Origin: Mycolicibacterium sp. P9-22
GTDB lineage: Bacteria > Actinomycetota > Actinomycetes > Mycobacteriales > Mycobacteriaceae
Direction: 5' to 3'
NCBI RefSeq assembly: GCF_008329585.1
Contig: NZ_NPKP01000006.1
Span: forward strand, 124,001 to 188,000
Length of the DNA stretch: 64,000 nucleotides
The notes beneath the pieces are model-generated. The model was not told the origin of the DNA and searched no databases. It was given only the letters and a program-made list of their open reading frames with translations. Every line of letters starts with the position of its first letter. Positions within the stretch are counted from its first letter, which is position 1. The position numbers and the translations under genes were made by a program. This document shows, piece by piece, positions 41,354 through 51,247 of the stretch.

Positions 41354-41380
41354 GTGAGTTCTCCTGCTCGGCTTGCGTTA

Positions 41381-41674
41381 TCAGATCGAGGTGTAGGTGC
41401 TGGCGGCCGCCGCGTCCTGCGCGACGTAGGTGCCTGCGGCGTCGGCCAGGTTGACCTGGGCGATGTCGAGCAGTGCGTTCACCCGGGCCGAGACCTCGAT
41501 GAACCGGGCGTGTGCGGCCTGGAAGGCGGCCGAGGACTCGCCCATGTGGAAGGCCTGCGAGGCCTGGGCGGCCTGCTCGGCCTGGGCGATGGTGCTGCGC
41601 ATCAGCGCGGCCTTGGCGCCGAACGCCGACTCGGAGGCGATCAGCTGAGGGATGTGCGCGTCGAGCATGCTCAT
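41381..41674 (-). CDS. esxG: ESX-3 secreted WXG100-like partner EsxG
   Basis: 97 residues. MSMLDAHIPQLIASESAFGAKAALM is the EsxG opening. In place of a WxG turn the hairpin has HMGESS, as normal for EsxG. The C-terminal YVAQDAAAAS carries the YxxxD type VII export signal. It pairs with EsxH. A gap of 52 nt separates it from PPE, enough for its own ribosome-binding site (GGAAAT before the ATG). Confidence 0.95.
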   Translation of the reverse strand: MSMLDAHIPQLIASESAFGAKAALMRSTIAQAEQAAQASQAFHMGESSAAFQAAHARFIEVSARVNALLDIAQVNLADAAGTYVAQDAAAASTYTSI

Positions 41675-41726
41675 GGCATTTCCTTTCGAGGGTATCTGTG
41701 GGTGATCTGGGGTGTCCGGGGTGCGC

Positions 41727-43286
41727 TCAGCGGTGCTTTCCCCCCTCCGGCGCCGACGGATCGTCGGGACTCCAGGAGCCCGGCAGCATGGGGTTGGTGG
41801 GCCCGTTCCCGAAGGAGTCCCCGGTCAGCTCCGCCATCCCGGCTGCCGCCGTGTCCGCAGCGGGCACGGCGCCGGTGAAGCCCATCGGGCCTGCGCCCTT
41901 GTCCGAGGCCGTCACGCGCGGCTCCGGGCGCGGTTCGCGCGGCGCAGGATCCTCGTCGTAGTCCATGTATTCGTCGGCGTAGGCGCGGTCTTTGATCTCG
42001 CTGCCCTTCTTGCGCCGACGTTTCCGGCGTTCGGCCGCCGACAGGGCCGCAGCCGATGCCACGGCCGCCGCCGAACCCGACGCGGGCGCCTTGGCGGACG
42101 TGCTGTCCCGTACGGTCGGGCTGAAACCGCCGCCTGGGTGCCCGCCATAGACCGCGTAGACCATCGCCGGTGCGGCGGCCGCCGGTGCCGCCGCGGGAGC
42201 GCTCGCGGGCGCCGAAGCCGGGGTGCCTGCGGCGGGAGCGGCCGACGGAGCCGGCGTGCCGGCCGGGGCGACACTCGCCACCGGCAACGTGGGTTCGCGC
42301 TGCGCGGCGGCCGGCGGCTCACCGAGATCCAGCATCGGCAGATCGGTGAACTTCGGCACCAGCTTGTCGATGATCAGAACGAGGCCGACGATGCCGAGCG
42401 TCGCCAGCGCGGGCAACAGGAACGGCGCCGCGAAGACCATTGCCCAGGTGGGCCAGCCCACCAGGTTGAAGAACACCTGGTAGGCGACGGCGAAGAGGAA
42501 TGGGCCCCAGGTCGTCAGTGCGGCAGCGGGATTGGTGAGGAAGTCGGTCAGCAACGCCTGCAGGTTGCCGATCGGGTTCTGGATGAACTCGATGATCAGC
42601 TGCCCACCGGGCACGTTCTGCAGATACGACTCGAGGAAGTCCAGGATGACGTTCGAGGAGTTCAGCGCGCTGGCGGAGTTCGTGGCCTGGGCCTGCGAGA
42701 CCATCTGGGTGGAGGTCGCGCCCGCACTGCCGGCCTCGCCGACACCCGGGGTGAGCAGCATCGGCGCGGGTTCCAGCACCGGCGTTGCTGCGACGGTGGC
42801 CGCGGACACCGCCTGATAGGTGCTCATCGTGGTGGCGGCCTGGATCCACATCCGGATGTAGTCGGCTTCGGTGACCGCGATCGGAATGGTGTTGATACCG
42901 AAGAAGTTCGTCGCCAGCAGGGCGCCGTGCAGGGCGTGGTTGGCGGCCAGCTCGGGAAGGGTGGGCATGGTGGCCAGGGCGGTGGTGTAGGCCGCTGCCG
43001 CGGTCTCGTGCTGGGCCGCGGCAACCGCGCTCTTGGCGCTGGCCTGTGCCAGCCACATCAGGTACGGCTGATGGGCCGCGACGTACCGCTCGGAGCTCGG
43101 CCCCTCCCACGCGCCGGCGGCCACGCCGCCCAGCGTGGCGACCAGTTCGGCTGCCGCGGAGGCATATTCGGAACTCAGCGACTGCCAGGCTCCCGCGGCG
43201 GCAAGCAGCGGCCCGGGGCCCGGACCACTGCTGAGCAGCGCCGAATGAACCTCGGGGGGCAGCGCCATCCAGACAGGAGCAGTCAT
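41727..43286 (-). CDS. PPE4: PPE protein (PPE4-like, PPW subfamily) of ESX-3
   Basis: 519 residues. The N-terminal 180 residues form the PPE domain (PVWMALPPEVHSALL, then GAWEGPSSERYVAAHQPY with the WxG-like turn). A hydrophobic middle region (about 190-320) and an Ala/Pro-rich linker follow. Near the end are RRKRRRKKGSEIKDRAYADEY, DKGAGPMGFTGA and PMLPGSW, the PxxPxxW signature of the PPW subgroup. It pairs with the PE just upstream (1-nt gap) and is chaperoned by EspG3. ESX-3 PPE proteins are implicated in iron uptake; the exact role of this one is inferred from position. Confidence 0.93.
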   Translation of the reverse strand: MTAPVWMALPPEVHSALLSSGPGPGPLLAAAGAWQSLSSEYASAAAELVATLGGVAAGAWEGPSSERYVAAHQPYLMWLAQASAKSAVAAAQHETAAAAYTTALATMPTLPELAANHALHGALLATNFFGINTIPIAVTEADYIRMWIQAATTMSTYQAVSAATVAATPVLEPAPMLLTPGVGEAGSAGATSTQMVSQAQATNSASALNSSNVILDFLESYLQNVPGGQLIIEFIQNPIGNLQALLTDFLTNPAAALTTWGPFLFAVAYQVFFNLVGWPTWAMVFAAPFLLPALATLGIVGLVLIIDKLVPKFTDLPMLDLGEPPAAAQREPTLPVASVAPAGTPAPSAAPAAGTPASAPASAPAAAPAAAAPAMVYAVYGGHPGGGFSPTVRDSTSAKAPASGSAAAVASAAALSAAERRKRRRKKGSEIKDRAYADEYMDYDEDPAPREPRPEPRVTASDKGAGPMGFTGAVPAADTAAAGMAELTGDSFGNGPTNPMLPGSWSPDDPSAPEGGKHR

Positions 43287-43287
43287 C

Positions 43288-43599
43288 TCAGCCGCCGCGC
43301 GCGATCAGATAGGTCGACGCGGCCAGGGCGTCGCCGGTGGCATAGCTGGCCCCGGACTGGGCGACACCCGTCCCGGCGCGGCCCAGCTCCTCCACGGCCA
43401 GCGCGGCAACCGCGCTGTGCTCGTTACCGGCGGCGCTGAACCCGGCGGCAGTCTGCAACGACACCGGGTCGGCCGCCGGCGGCACCACGACGTTGACCAG
43501 CGGGGCCGCGGCGGCGTGCGCGGCGGCGAGCCGCGCGGTCAGCGCTTCGACTGCGGAACCGGCAGCGGCCAATCCTTCGGGAACCACACGCAATGTCAT
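43288..43599 (-). CDS. PE5: PE protein (PE5-like) of ESX-3
   Basis: 103 residues, all PE domain with no extension. VVPEGLAAAGSAVEALTARLAAAHAAAAP is the PE helix 1; PPAADPVSLQTAAGFSA forms the turn; YATGDALAAS carries the YxxxD export signal. It forms the heterodimer with the PPE gene 1 nt downstream. Its ATG shares one base with the eccC3 stop (TGATG), so it is translationally coupled to the export ATPase. Confidence 0.93.
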   Translation of the reverse strand: MTLRVVPEGLAAAGSAVEALTARLAAAHAAAAPLVNVVVPPAADPVSLQTAAGFSAAGNEHSAVAALAVEELGRAGTGVAQSGASYATGDALAASTYLIARGG

Positions 43600-46500
43600 C
43601 AGCTGTATTCCTTTCCGTTCGTACTGGCAGGTGAAATACCCTCAGGCACAAGGGGGTTCACTAGTTGGACGTAGGTCGGCTCTTCGCTGTCACCGAGCAG
43701 CATCGCCCGGCCCGCCGGCAGCCTGCTGAACCGCATGCCCCGCAGTTTCCCGCCGTCGGCGGGACTTCCCGACAACATCACGGTGGTCGCCTGCAGATCG
43801 TTGAGGCGGCGCAACAACGGCGCGGTCATCACCGCGTGCGCCGACCCGCTGGCCCTGGCGGTGACGATGACCCGCAGACCGAGGTCGCCGGCCTCGGCCA
43901 GCAGACCCAACAACGGGCTCCACGGCCGCTGGCCCGCGTACGGGCCGCTCACCGCGGGACCGTCCGGGATCTGGTCGACGTCGTCGATGATCAGATAGTG
44001 GGTCTGACCCTCGAAGCTCCACCGGCGCAGGTCGTCTGACGACAGACCGGCCGGCGGGCGGCGCTTCTCGATGAGGGCGGACAGGCCCAGCATCGCCGGG
44101 GTGATCCGGTCGATGTTCGGCGTGTACTCGTTGTCGGGGAACAGCGGTTCCTCGACAAGGTGCAGCCGCCGGTCGATGACCGTGAAGGCGACCTGATCGG
44201 CGGTCGAGTTGTCCCGGATGCTGCGGATCAGGTGCCGCAGCAGGGTGGTCTTGCCCGACCTGCTGTCGCCGAACACCATCATCAACGGGTTGCGCGCGAA
44301 GTCGATCGCCACCGGTCGCAGGTCTTCCTCGCGCTGGCCGATGACCACCTGCTCGGGACCCAGGTAGGTCCTGCCGACCGCGGCCGGTGTGAGTTGGGTG
44401 GGCAGCAGCCGGATCGCCGGGGCGCGCCGGCCGGGGTGGCGGCCGTTGATGACCGCGATATCGCGCAGATCCGGGGCCGCGAACAGGAAGTGTTCGGCAG
44501 CCATGGTCAGGCCGCGGCCCGGCTGGTCGGCGGGCACGCTGTCGGCAGGCCGGGTCAGGGCGCCGACGACCCGGACGTTGCTGTCGTGGGAGTCGTTGAG
44601 CTTGAGCTCGAGTCGCAACCCGAGGCCGTCCCGCATGGCCAGCGGCACTTCGAGCCAGTTCGGGGTGGTGATGACCACGTGGATGCCGTAAGACAGCCCG
44701 GCGTTGACCAGCTCGGTGACCCGGGCCAGCAGCGGGTTACGGGTGTTGAAGGTGTCGATGTTGTCGCGGCTGAACGCGTACAGGTTGTCGATCAGCAGGA
44801 AGACCTCACCGTAGCCGTCCTGGTAGCCGCCCGAGCCCGACCGTGCCCCGGTTTCCTGGCGGGTGCGCAGCAGTTGCTCCAGCTCGGCGAAGGTGCGCCG
44901 GATGAGTTCGGGATCCAGCGGCGTCGCGACGGCGCCCACGTGAGCCAGGTCGGCGACGGCGCGCAGCCGGCCGCCGCCGTAGTCCAGGCAGTAGAAGCTG
45001 ACCTCACCGGGCGCGTGCAGCGCCGCGGCCGACAGCATGAAGGTCTGCAGCGCAGTGGACTTGCCCGATTTCGGCCCACCGTGGATCAGCAGGTTGCCCG
45101 CCGCGGTGCCGGCATCGAACACCAGCGCGTCGCGGCGCATCTCGAAGGGCTTGTCGATCTCGCCGAGCGGCCAGCGCCAGGTGCGTTCGGCGATCTCGGT
45201 GCGCGCCAGCAGGTCGACCAGCGGGATGGCCTCTTCCAGCGGGGGCAGCCACAGCTGGGGTGCGCGCGGGCCGTAGTTGGCCAGCTGGTCGCCGATGGTG
45301 GTGATCAGTTTGCGCGGTGGCGGGACATCCTCGACCTCTCCGGTGACGATGACGGTGTCCGGTGCCGGTTCCACCCAACCCGCGGTGAACAGCTGCGGTT
45401 CGGGCACCGAATGCACGACGACGGAGTGGCCGGTGCGCGGCGGGTCGTAGATGCCGTCGACATAGGTGCTGCGGAACTTGATCGGGTTCGCGCCCGGCGC
45501 GGGCACCAGAAAACCCTCACCCTTGTGCTCGCGGCCCGACTCGATCTGGAAGGCGTCCTCGGTGCCGATGATCTGACGGCTGATCGACGGGCTGGCCACC
45601 TTGAGACCGATGCGGTACGAGGTGTTCTTGTCGATGTCCTTGATACGGCCGACATCCAGCGTCTGGGACGCGAAGAGAATGTGGATGCGGAACGAGCGTC
45701 CCTTGCGGGCGACGTAGTCGAACAGCTCCGCATACTCGGGATGCTCGGCCAGCATGAGGGTGAATTCGTCGGCCACCACGAACAGTGTCGGGATCGGGGC
45801 CAGATCGTGGCCCGCGGCGATCGCGGCCTCGTACTCGGTGACCGAGTTGAAGGCGCTACCCTGCACGGCACGCCCGGCCTCTTTGAGCAGCTGCTCACGA
45901 CGGGCCACTTCACCGCGCAGGGTGTCCGCGAAACGGTCTGCCAGCGAACGCTTCTCGGCCATGTTGGAGATGACGGCGACGACCTGCGGGAAGTGCCGGA
46001 AGATATCGGCACCGGCCTCACCCTTGAAGTCGGCGTAGATGACGATGAGCCGCTCCGCGGAATGCGTCGTGAGCAGCGACAGCAGGATCGACATCAGGGT
46101 CTGGGATTTACCCGAGCCGGTCATACCGATCATCAGGCCGTGCGGGCCCATCCCGCCCTCGGCCTCGTCTTTGAGGTCGAAGATCAGCGGTTCACCGGTC
46201 GCGGTGACCCCGATGGGAACCCGCAGTTCCTCGTCGCGGTGCCGCGGCGCCCACAGCCCGGCCACGTCGAGCGCGGATGCGTCCGGGATACCGAACAGCG
46301 TGGTGAAGGTGGTGGCGCCGGTGGCGGCCGTGCGGGCCTGCTCCGGGTTGGTGTCCCAGCGGGCCAGTCGGCGGGCCAGGTGCGCGGCCTGCGCATCGGA
46401 GACCGCGTCCGCGGTGTCCACGTAGGGCTGCCAGCCCCCGGTCTGCCAGCGCTCGATCTTGCCGCCGGCGATCTTCAGGATGGGCCGTTCCGGGTCCGAA

Positions 46501-47555
46501 TACTGCTCGCGGTGCGGCTCTTTGGCCGACCGGTGGATCAGGGTGACGCCCGCCGCACCGGTGCGACCGACGACAGCGTCCGGGTCGGCTTCGGGATCGT
46601 CGAGCAGTACCAGCAGGTGCTTGCCAGAAGCCGGCGCGGCGCCACTGAATGCGTCCCGCTCATCCAGCACCGGGGTCAGCAGACCGCGCAGCCCGTCGGC
46701 GGTGGTGGCCAGGTAGCGGGCCGGGCCGACGCCGTCGGCCTTGCCGGGGACATCGGTGTGCGGTAGCCACTTCAGCCAGGACCAGTCCGGTGCCTCCAGG
46801 TCCGGGGTGGCCAGCGCCACCCCGAGGACGGCCGGGTCATGCCAGGTCACGGCCTGGGTCACCCAGGCGCGCAGGGCATCGCGGACCTCGTCGGGCTCAC
46901 CGAGCACGGTGATGCGGGAGACCTTGGCCAGGTCGATCCCGGTCGGCGCGTTGTGCACCGTGCGGTGGACATCGAGCAGACCGCGAAGGGTGGTGTGCGC
47001 CACCGGTTCCAGGTCGATCTCGTCGGCGGCGTCCTTGACCCGCAAGGCGGTGTTCAGCGGCACATCGGTCAGACCGGTCCGCACCACCAGGAAATCACTG
47101 TCCCGGGGGTCGCGCTCCCACTGTCTGCGGGTGCCGGGCACCGCGGCGAGCAGATCGGGTTCGGGATGCGACCATTCCAGCGCCGCGCGCTGATCGGCGG
47201 CCTGCGCGCGGACGTTGTCCCGGACCACCGACAGGTAGCGCAGGTAGTCGGCGCGCTCGGCATCGACTTCCTCGGTGCGCAGCTTGTTGTCGGACCCACG
47301 GTAGAGCGCGGTCGCGGCGAGCAGCAGCACGAACGGGAAGAACAGCATCGTCGGCGAGATCATCCGCATACCGGTGGCGAACAACGCCACGATCATGCCC
47401 ACGATCAGGATGACGATCAGGTAGGGCAGTACCCGGCGCAGCAGCGACGGCGGCACCAGCCTTGGCAGCGATGGCGGCGCCTCGATGGTGATGGTGCCCT
47501 TGCGCGCCTCCGGGGCGGGCAGGCGGCGGCGAGCCTCGAAGATCAAGCGACTCAT
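43599..47555 (-). CDS. eccC3: ESX-3 motor ATPase EccC3
   Basis: 1318 residues from ATG 47555 (TGATG with eccB3). Two membrane helices (about 41-61 and 66-83) precede three FtsK/SpoIIIE-type ATPase domains. Their P-loops are GMTGSGKSQT (near 478), GGPKSGKST (near 827) and GDSRSGKTTLL (near 1097). EccC recognises the export signals of Esx and PE/PPE substrates and powers export. Unlike ESX-1 the two halves are a single chain, as normal for ESX-3. Confidence 0.95.
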   Translation of the reverse strand: MSRLIFEARRRLPAPEARKGTITIEAPPSLPRLVPPSLLRRVLPYLIVILIVGMIVALFATGMRMISPTMLFFPFVLLLAATALYRGSDNKLRTEEVDAERADYLRYLSVVRDNVRAQAADQRAALEWSHPEPDLLAAVPGTRRQWERDPRDSDFLVVRTGLTDVPLNTALRVKDAADEIDLEPVAHTTLRGLLDVHRTVHNAPTGIDLAKVSRITVLGEPDEVRDALRAWVTQAVTWHDPAVLGVALATPDLEAPDWSWLKWLPHTDVPGKADGVGPARYLATTADGLRGLLTPVLDERDAFSGAAPASGKHLLVLLDDPEADPDAVVGRTGAAGVTLIHRSAKEPHREQYSDPERPILKIAGGKIERWQTGGWQPYVDTADAVSDAQAAHLARRLARWDTNPEQARTAATGATTFTTLFGIPDASALDVAGLWAPRHRDEELRVPIGVTATGEPLIFDLKDEAEGGMGPHGLMIGMTGSGKSQTLMSILLSLLTTHSAERLIVIYADFKGEAGADIFRHFPQVVAVISNMAEKRSLADRFADTLRGEVARREQLLKEAGRAVQGSAFNSVTEYEAAIAAGHDLAPIPTLFVVADEFTLMLAEHPEYAELFDYVARKGRSFRIHILFASQTLDVGRIKDIDKNTSYRIGLKVASPSISRQIIGTEDAFQIESGREHKGEGFLVPAPGANPIKFRSTYVDGIYDPPRTGHSVVVHSVPEPQLFTAGWVEPAPDTVIVTGEVEDVPPPRKLITTIGDQLANYGPRAPQLWLPPLEEAIPLVDLLARTEIAERTWRWPLGEIDKPFEMRRDALVFDAGTAAGNLLIHGGPKSGKSTALQTFMLSAAALHAPGEVSFYCLDYGGGRLRAVADLAHVGAVATPLDPELIRRTFAELEQLLRTRQETGARSGSGGYQDGYGEVFLLIDNLYAFSRDNIDTFNTRNPLLARVTELVNAGLSYGIHVVITTPNWLEVPLAMRDGLGLRLELKLNDSHDSNVRVVGALTRPADSVPADQPGRGLTMAAEHFLFAAPDLRDIAVINGRHPGRRAPAIRLLPTQLTPAAVGRTYLGPEQVVIGQREEDLRPVAIDFARNPLMMVFGDSRSGKTTLLRHLIRSIRDNSTADQVAFTVIDRRLHLVEEPLFPDNEYTPNIDRITPAMLGLSALIEKRRPPAGLSSDDLRRWSFEGQTHYLIIDDVDQIPDGPAVSGPYAGQRPWSPLLGLLAEAGDLGLRVIVTARASGSAHAVMTAPLLRRLNDLQATTVMLSGSPADGGKLRGMRFSRLPAGRAMLLGDSEEPTYVQLVNPLVPEGISPASTNGKEYS

Positions 47556-49102
47556 CAGTTTTCTCCCTCGCGGCCGGACGCGACCGCGGACGATACGGCG
47601 TCGTGCGCGACGAGCGCATCGGCCTTGGAAAGAGTGGGGCCCGCGGCGAACTGGGTGAGCACCGACCACGGCACCGCCAGCGGCGGGGGCGTCAGACCCA
47701 GAGCGGCAACCGATTTGGCGTCACCGGAGGTGTCCACGCCGTACCGCACGCCGGTATCGCTGACCCAGAAGGCAGAGCCGGCGGGGGGCGCGCCGGCATC
47801 GGATCCGACCGACTGCACGAAATAGCCGCTGCCAGGAGTCAGGGCGACCCGGTCGGCAGTCGAGCCGGCGCCGGCGCCGACCAGCTCCACAGTCCGCAAC
47901 CCGTCGGGCAGCGGCAGCGCGGCACCGGAGAGCAGGCTCAGCGTGCTCTCGGTCGCATCGGCCGGCTTGGACCAGTAGGCGCAGGTGACCGGGGCCGGAC
48001 CCGGCTCGATCAGGCTGACCTCTTCGGGCGGGTACGCATTGGTGTCGATGCCTCCGACGACGGGCAGCTTCGCCACGTCATCGGCGCCCAGACGCGGCGG
48101 TTGCTGCAGCCCATAGGAATTGGAGTTCCGCAGGATCGCGGCCAGCACCGGCGACACCTGTTGCAGCCCGTCGGCGTGCACCGCGAAGTAGCGAATGGTG
48201 TTATCGGCTTCGTAGGCGGCCACGACGGCTCCGACCGGAGCCGCGACGGGCAGTGCGAAGCGCGGTGGCTCACCGGCACCGGGCAGCGCCGGGGCTACCA
48301 GCGGCGCGGATTCCGGGATGGCATTGAACAGTCCGGGCGCGATCACCCGCGGCGCCGGGATGTCGACACCGAGCCCGAGGGCATCGGTGACTGCCCGGTT
48401 GCCGAGGTCGATCGGGCTGCGCTTGCCGTTCCACAGCAGCCAGGTGCCCGAATGCACGCCGCCGACGTTCTGCACGAGTACCGCACGGTCGCCCGGCAGT
48501 GTGGCGGCCCGCTCGCCCTGCTGGTCCGGGGTACCGGCGATCAGGGTTACTCCGGTCGCGCCGCCGGAAACGGCATCGCACACCGTCCAGTTGGCATCAC
48601 GGGACGGGTTCTGCACCATGCGTTCCGGGGCACCCGGGATACCGATCATGTTGCCGCGGGAGAACTTGTCGATCTCACTGCTCTTCACCGTGGTCGGGTT
48701 GTCGGCCTGGCCGGCGATCAACCGGGCCGAGGTGAGGTTGAGCGCCGGGTGCACCACGTCACCGATGCGCACATACAGCGCGGAAGTGTCGCGGTCGGCG
48801 AGAATGGTCGAGCTCCCGGCGTCACCGCCGGGGCGGATCAGGGAGAACACGAAGCAGCCCGCGATGGCGGTGACCGACACCAGGGCGCCGACGAGGACCG
48901 CGCGGTTCTGGGTGCGCAGCGGATCGACGAGCATCCGGGTGTCGTGCAGCGCGACACCGGATGCGATGCGGCGCATGACGAATCGCCACCCCGACACCTG
49001 GTGACGGGTGACGAAGCCACGGCGATGGACGACGCGTTCGGGGTTGTCGTTGATCGGTGTGCGCGAGGTGAATTCGCGCCGCTCCTCCGGCGTCTCGCTC
49101 AT
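47555..49102 (-). CDS. eccB3: ESX-3 core component EccB3
   Basis: 515 residues. A cytoplasmic N-terminus (RRGFVTRHQVSGWRFVMRR) and one membrane helix (AVLVGALVSVTAIAGCFVF, about 67-85) precede a large periplasmic domain with EccB repeats (for example ALYVRIGDVVHPALNLTSARLI, characteristic of the family). EccB forms the periplasmic part of the channel complex. The start overlaps the eccA3 stop by 4 nt. Confidence 0.94.
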   Translation of the reverse strand: MSETPEERREFTSRTPINDNPERVVHRRGFVTRHQVSGWRFVMRRIASGVALHDTRMLVDPLRTQNRAVLVGALVSVTAIAGCFVFSLIRPGGDAGSSTILADRDTSALYVRIGDVVHPALNLTSARLIAGQADNPTTVKSSEIDKFSRGNMIGIPGAPERMVQNPSRDANWTVCDAVSGGATGVTLIAGTPDQQGERAATLPGDRAVLVQNVGGVHSGTWLLWNGKRSPIDLGNRAVTDALGLGVDIPAPRVIAPGLFNAIPESAPLVAPALPGAGEPPRFALPVAAPVGAVVAAYEADNTIRYFAVHADGLQQVSPVLAAILRNSNSYGLQQPPRLGADDVAKLPVVGGIDTNAYPPEEVSLIEPGPAPVTCAYWSKPADATESTLSLLSGAALPLPDGLRTVELVGAGAGSTADRVALTPGSGYFVQSVGSDAGAPPAGSAFWVSDTGVRYGVDTSGDAKSVAALGLTPPPLAVPWSVLTQFAAGPTLSKADALVAHDAVSSAVASGREGEN

Positions 49103-50937
49103 TTCTGCGGCACCGTCAGTCCGAGCCCACGCAGCAGCGGGGCCGCCGAGCGGCTCACGTCGTCGGCGGTGATCGCCATCAACTCTTCATCGGTGAAGTC
49201 GTCGGAATCTGAGTGGTCCAATCGGTATTCGCGTTCCTCCTCGGAACGCTCGACAAGGTTTCGGACGAATCGGCCGTTACCCGCGATGTCGAGGCTGCGC
49301 CGCGCGGTGCCGGTGGCATCCGGGGTGGTGCTGGCGGCCAGATGGGCGAACAGCGCCTCCATCTCGTCATGCGCCAGCTTTTCGAAGACGCTGTCGCGCT
49401 TCTCGGCCATCCGGGTCGCCATCTCGACGAGTTCCGGCGCGCTGTAGGACGGGAAGTCGATGCTGCGGGTGAAGCGGGAACGCAGACCTTCGTTGGTGTC
49501 CAGGAAGCGGTCGAGGTCGGCACGGTAGCCGGCGACGATGACGACCAGGCGGTCGCGGTCGTTCTCCATCCTGGCCAGCAGGGTGTCGATGGCGACCAGG
49601 CCGAAATCGTTCTTGGCGCCGGTGGACACCAGGGCGTACGCCTCATCGAGGAACAGCACGCCGTCCAGCGCGCTGTCGATGATGGCGTTCGTCTTGGCCT
49701 CGGTCTCGCCGATGTGCTGGCCGATGAGGTCGGCGCGATGCACCTCGCGAACGGTCTCCTTCTTCAGCAGGCCGAGCCCGCAGTAGATCTTGGCGACCAC
49801 TCGGGCAATGGTGGTCTTACCGGTTCCCGGCGGACCGGCGAAGACCAGGTGGTTGGTGCGCTGGGCCACGGTCAGCCCGCGCTCCTGACGCCGGATCGAC
49901 ATGGCCACCGAGCTTTTCAGGCGGGCGACCTGGTACTTGACCTCTTCGAGGCCGATGAATTCGGCGAGTTCGGCCTCGGCCTCGATGAGCAGGTGTGCCT
50001 TGCGTTCCTTGGCGCCGGGGTCGACGAAGTCGGACTCCCCCGGCTCGGTGGCGGGATCCCACGGGTTGCTGCGCGCCTCGATCCGCGCGGCGGTGGTGGT
50101 GTCCAGCCCGAACGACTTGTCCGACAACGCCTCTTCCACCCCGGCATGCTCCGGGTTGGCGGCATACAGTTCGGCCAGCACGTCGGCGGCCTCGTCGTCC
50201 TCACCCTGGGCCCGCAGACACAGTCCCTTCACCAGACCGCCGTCGACGGCGGCGACCGCGACGGGACCCTCCGGGTTCTCCAGGTGCGACAGCGCGGGAG
50301 CGAACATCCCCAGGTTTGCCAGCGCGATGGCCAGGGTCACCCTGGCGGCATGGGCGTAGTGGTCGTCGAGCTTGGCGTCGTTGACCACCGGGGTCAGGGT
50401 GCGCACGACATCCGACCAGCGCCGGCTGCGGTGATAGAGGCCGACCCTGACCCAACGCGCCTGCAGCCAGGCGGGACGGCGTGCGATCAGTTCCTCGACG
50501 AGCTGATCGGCCTCGGCGAACTCGCCGGCCTCGCCGAGCGTGGCCGCATAGGCCAGCGCGATATCGTCCCGGCTGGTCGCGCGGAACTGCAGGTACAGGC
50601 CGGTGTCGTAGGTGAAACCGAGATCCTCTGCGCCCAGCTCGATTTCGCGGGTGAGCACACCGAAGGTGCCGAGGGTGCGCCAGATGGTGGCGATGACACG
50701 CCCGGTGTTCTCGCCCGCGCCGGCGGCGGCAAGGCCGATCCAGGCGTCGCACTGTTCGCGGGAGATTCGGGTCAGCTCGGTGAAACCTGATCGCGCCGCG
50801 GCCAGGTCCGCGGGCCGCTGCCGGTCGTTGACCGTCAGGCCCAGCGACCGACAGCAGGTCGCAAACCTGTTCACCACGTCGCGGTCGACGCGTGTTCCCC
50901 CTACGCTCGGGGTGAGCGTGTCACTGACCGTATCCAT
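49099..50937 (-). CDS. eccA3: ESX-3 cytosolic AAA+ ATPase EccA3
   Basis: 612 residues. An N-terminal TPR-like helical domain (about 1-290) leads to a CbbX-type AAA+ domain: Walker A GPPGTGKTT near 366, Walker B GVLFLDEAYAL and sensor region RFTRSIDFPSYS. EccA proteins are proposed to release EspG from PE/PPE cargo or support export. It is first in the operon. An IdeR-like box lies 46-64 nt upstream of the start. Confidence 0.94.
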   Translation of the reverse strand: MDTVSDTLTPSVGGTRVDRDVVNRFATCCRSLGLTVNDRQRPADLAAARSGFTELTRISREQCDAWIGLAAAGAGENTGRVIATIWRTLGTFGVLTREIELGAEDLGFTYDTGLYLQFRATSRDDIALAYAATLGEAGEFAEADQLVEELIARRPAWLQARWVRVGLYHRSRRWSDVVRTLTPVVNDAKLDDHYAHAARVTLAIALANLGMFAPALSHLENPEGPVAVAAVDGGLVKGLCLRAQGEDDEAADVLAELYAANPEHAGVEEALSDKSFGLDTTTAARIEARSNPWDPATEPGESDFVDPGAKERKAHLLIEAEAELAEFIGLEEVKYQVARLKSSVAMSIRRQERGLTVAQRTNHLVFAGPPGTGKTTIARVVAKIYCGLGLLKKETVREVHRADLIGQHIGETEAKTNAIIDSALDGVLFLDEAYALVSTGAKNDFGLVAIDTLLARMENDRDRLVVIVAGYRADLDRFLDTNEGLRSRFTRSIDFPSYSAPELVEMATRMAEKRDSVFEKLAHDEMEALFAHLAASTTPDATGTARRSLDIAGNGRFVRNLVERSEEEREYRLDHSDSDDFTDEELMAITADDVSRSAAPLLRGLGLTVPQK

Positions 50938-51247
50938 ATGTCATTCGCAAAGAAGCGCACGCCCCCCTGCCGTCTCCTTTGGTATGGCTAGGCTAACTTG
51001 GGGAAACGTAGCATCGCAGCGATGGTCCTGTCGAGACGTTCGATGACGCCACCGTCAGTGATGGCAATCACCACCGGGCAAAGCCGGCCGCCGCTCCGAC
51101 GCGAGGCGGGCCGGGCCGTTGATCTCGCCGAAACACCGAGATAGACCGCACGCCGCGAGCGTGTCAGTGCCGCTGCAAGCGGCGACCGCCCGCGCCCGAG
51201 CGGCGGGCCACGGACGGCGCACAGCAAACATGAGCACTGGTCATGTG
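50938..51247. other. 310-nt region upstream of the ESX-3 operon
   Basis: No gene is supported. It contains the IdeR-like box at 50983-51001 and presumably the eccA3 promoter, in minus orientation. The rest (about 51010-51247) is high-GC and shows nothing recognisable; open frames there are shadows. The upstream gene is also on the minus strand, so the ESX-3 operon may receive some read-through. Confidence 0.6.
50983..51001 (-). promoter_or_regulatory. IdeR (iron) box of the ESX-3 operon
   Basis: TATGGCTAGGCTAACTTGG matches the mycobacterial iron-box consensus (TTAGGTTAGGCTAACCTAA) at 13 of 19 positions, with the central TAGGCTAAC exact. It lies 46 nt before the eccA3 start, a suitable place for repression. 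ESX-3 is known to be IdeR-regulated and iron-responsive in mycobacteria. Confidence 0.78.
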
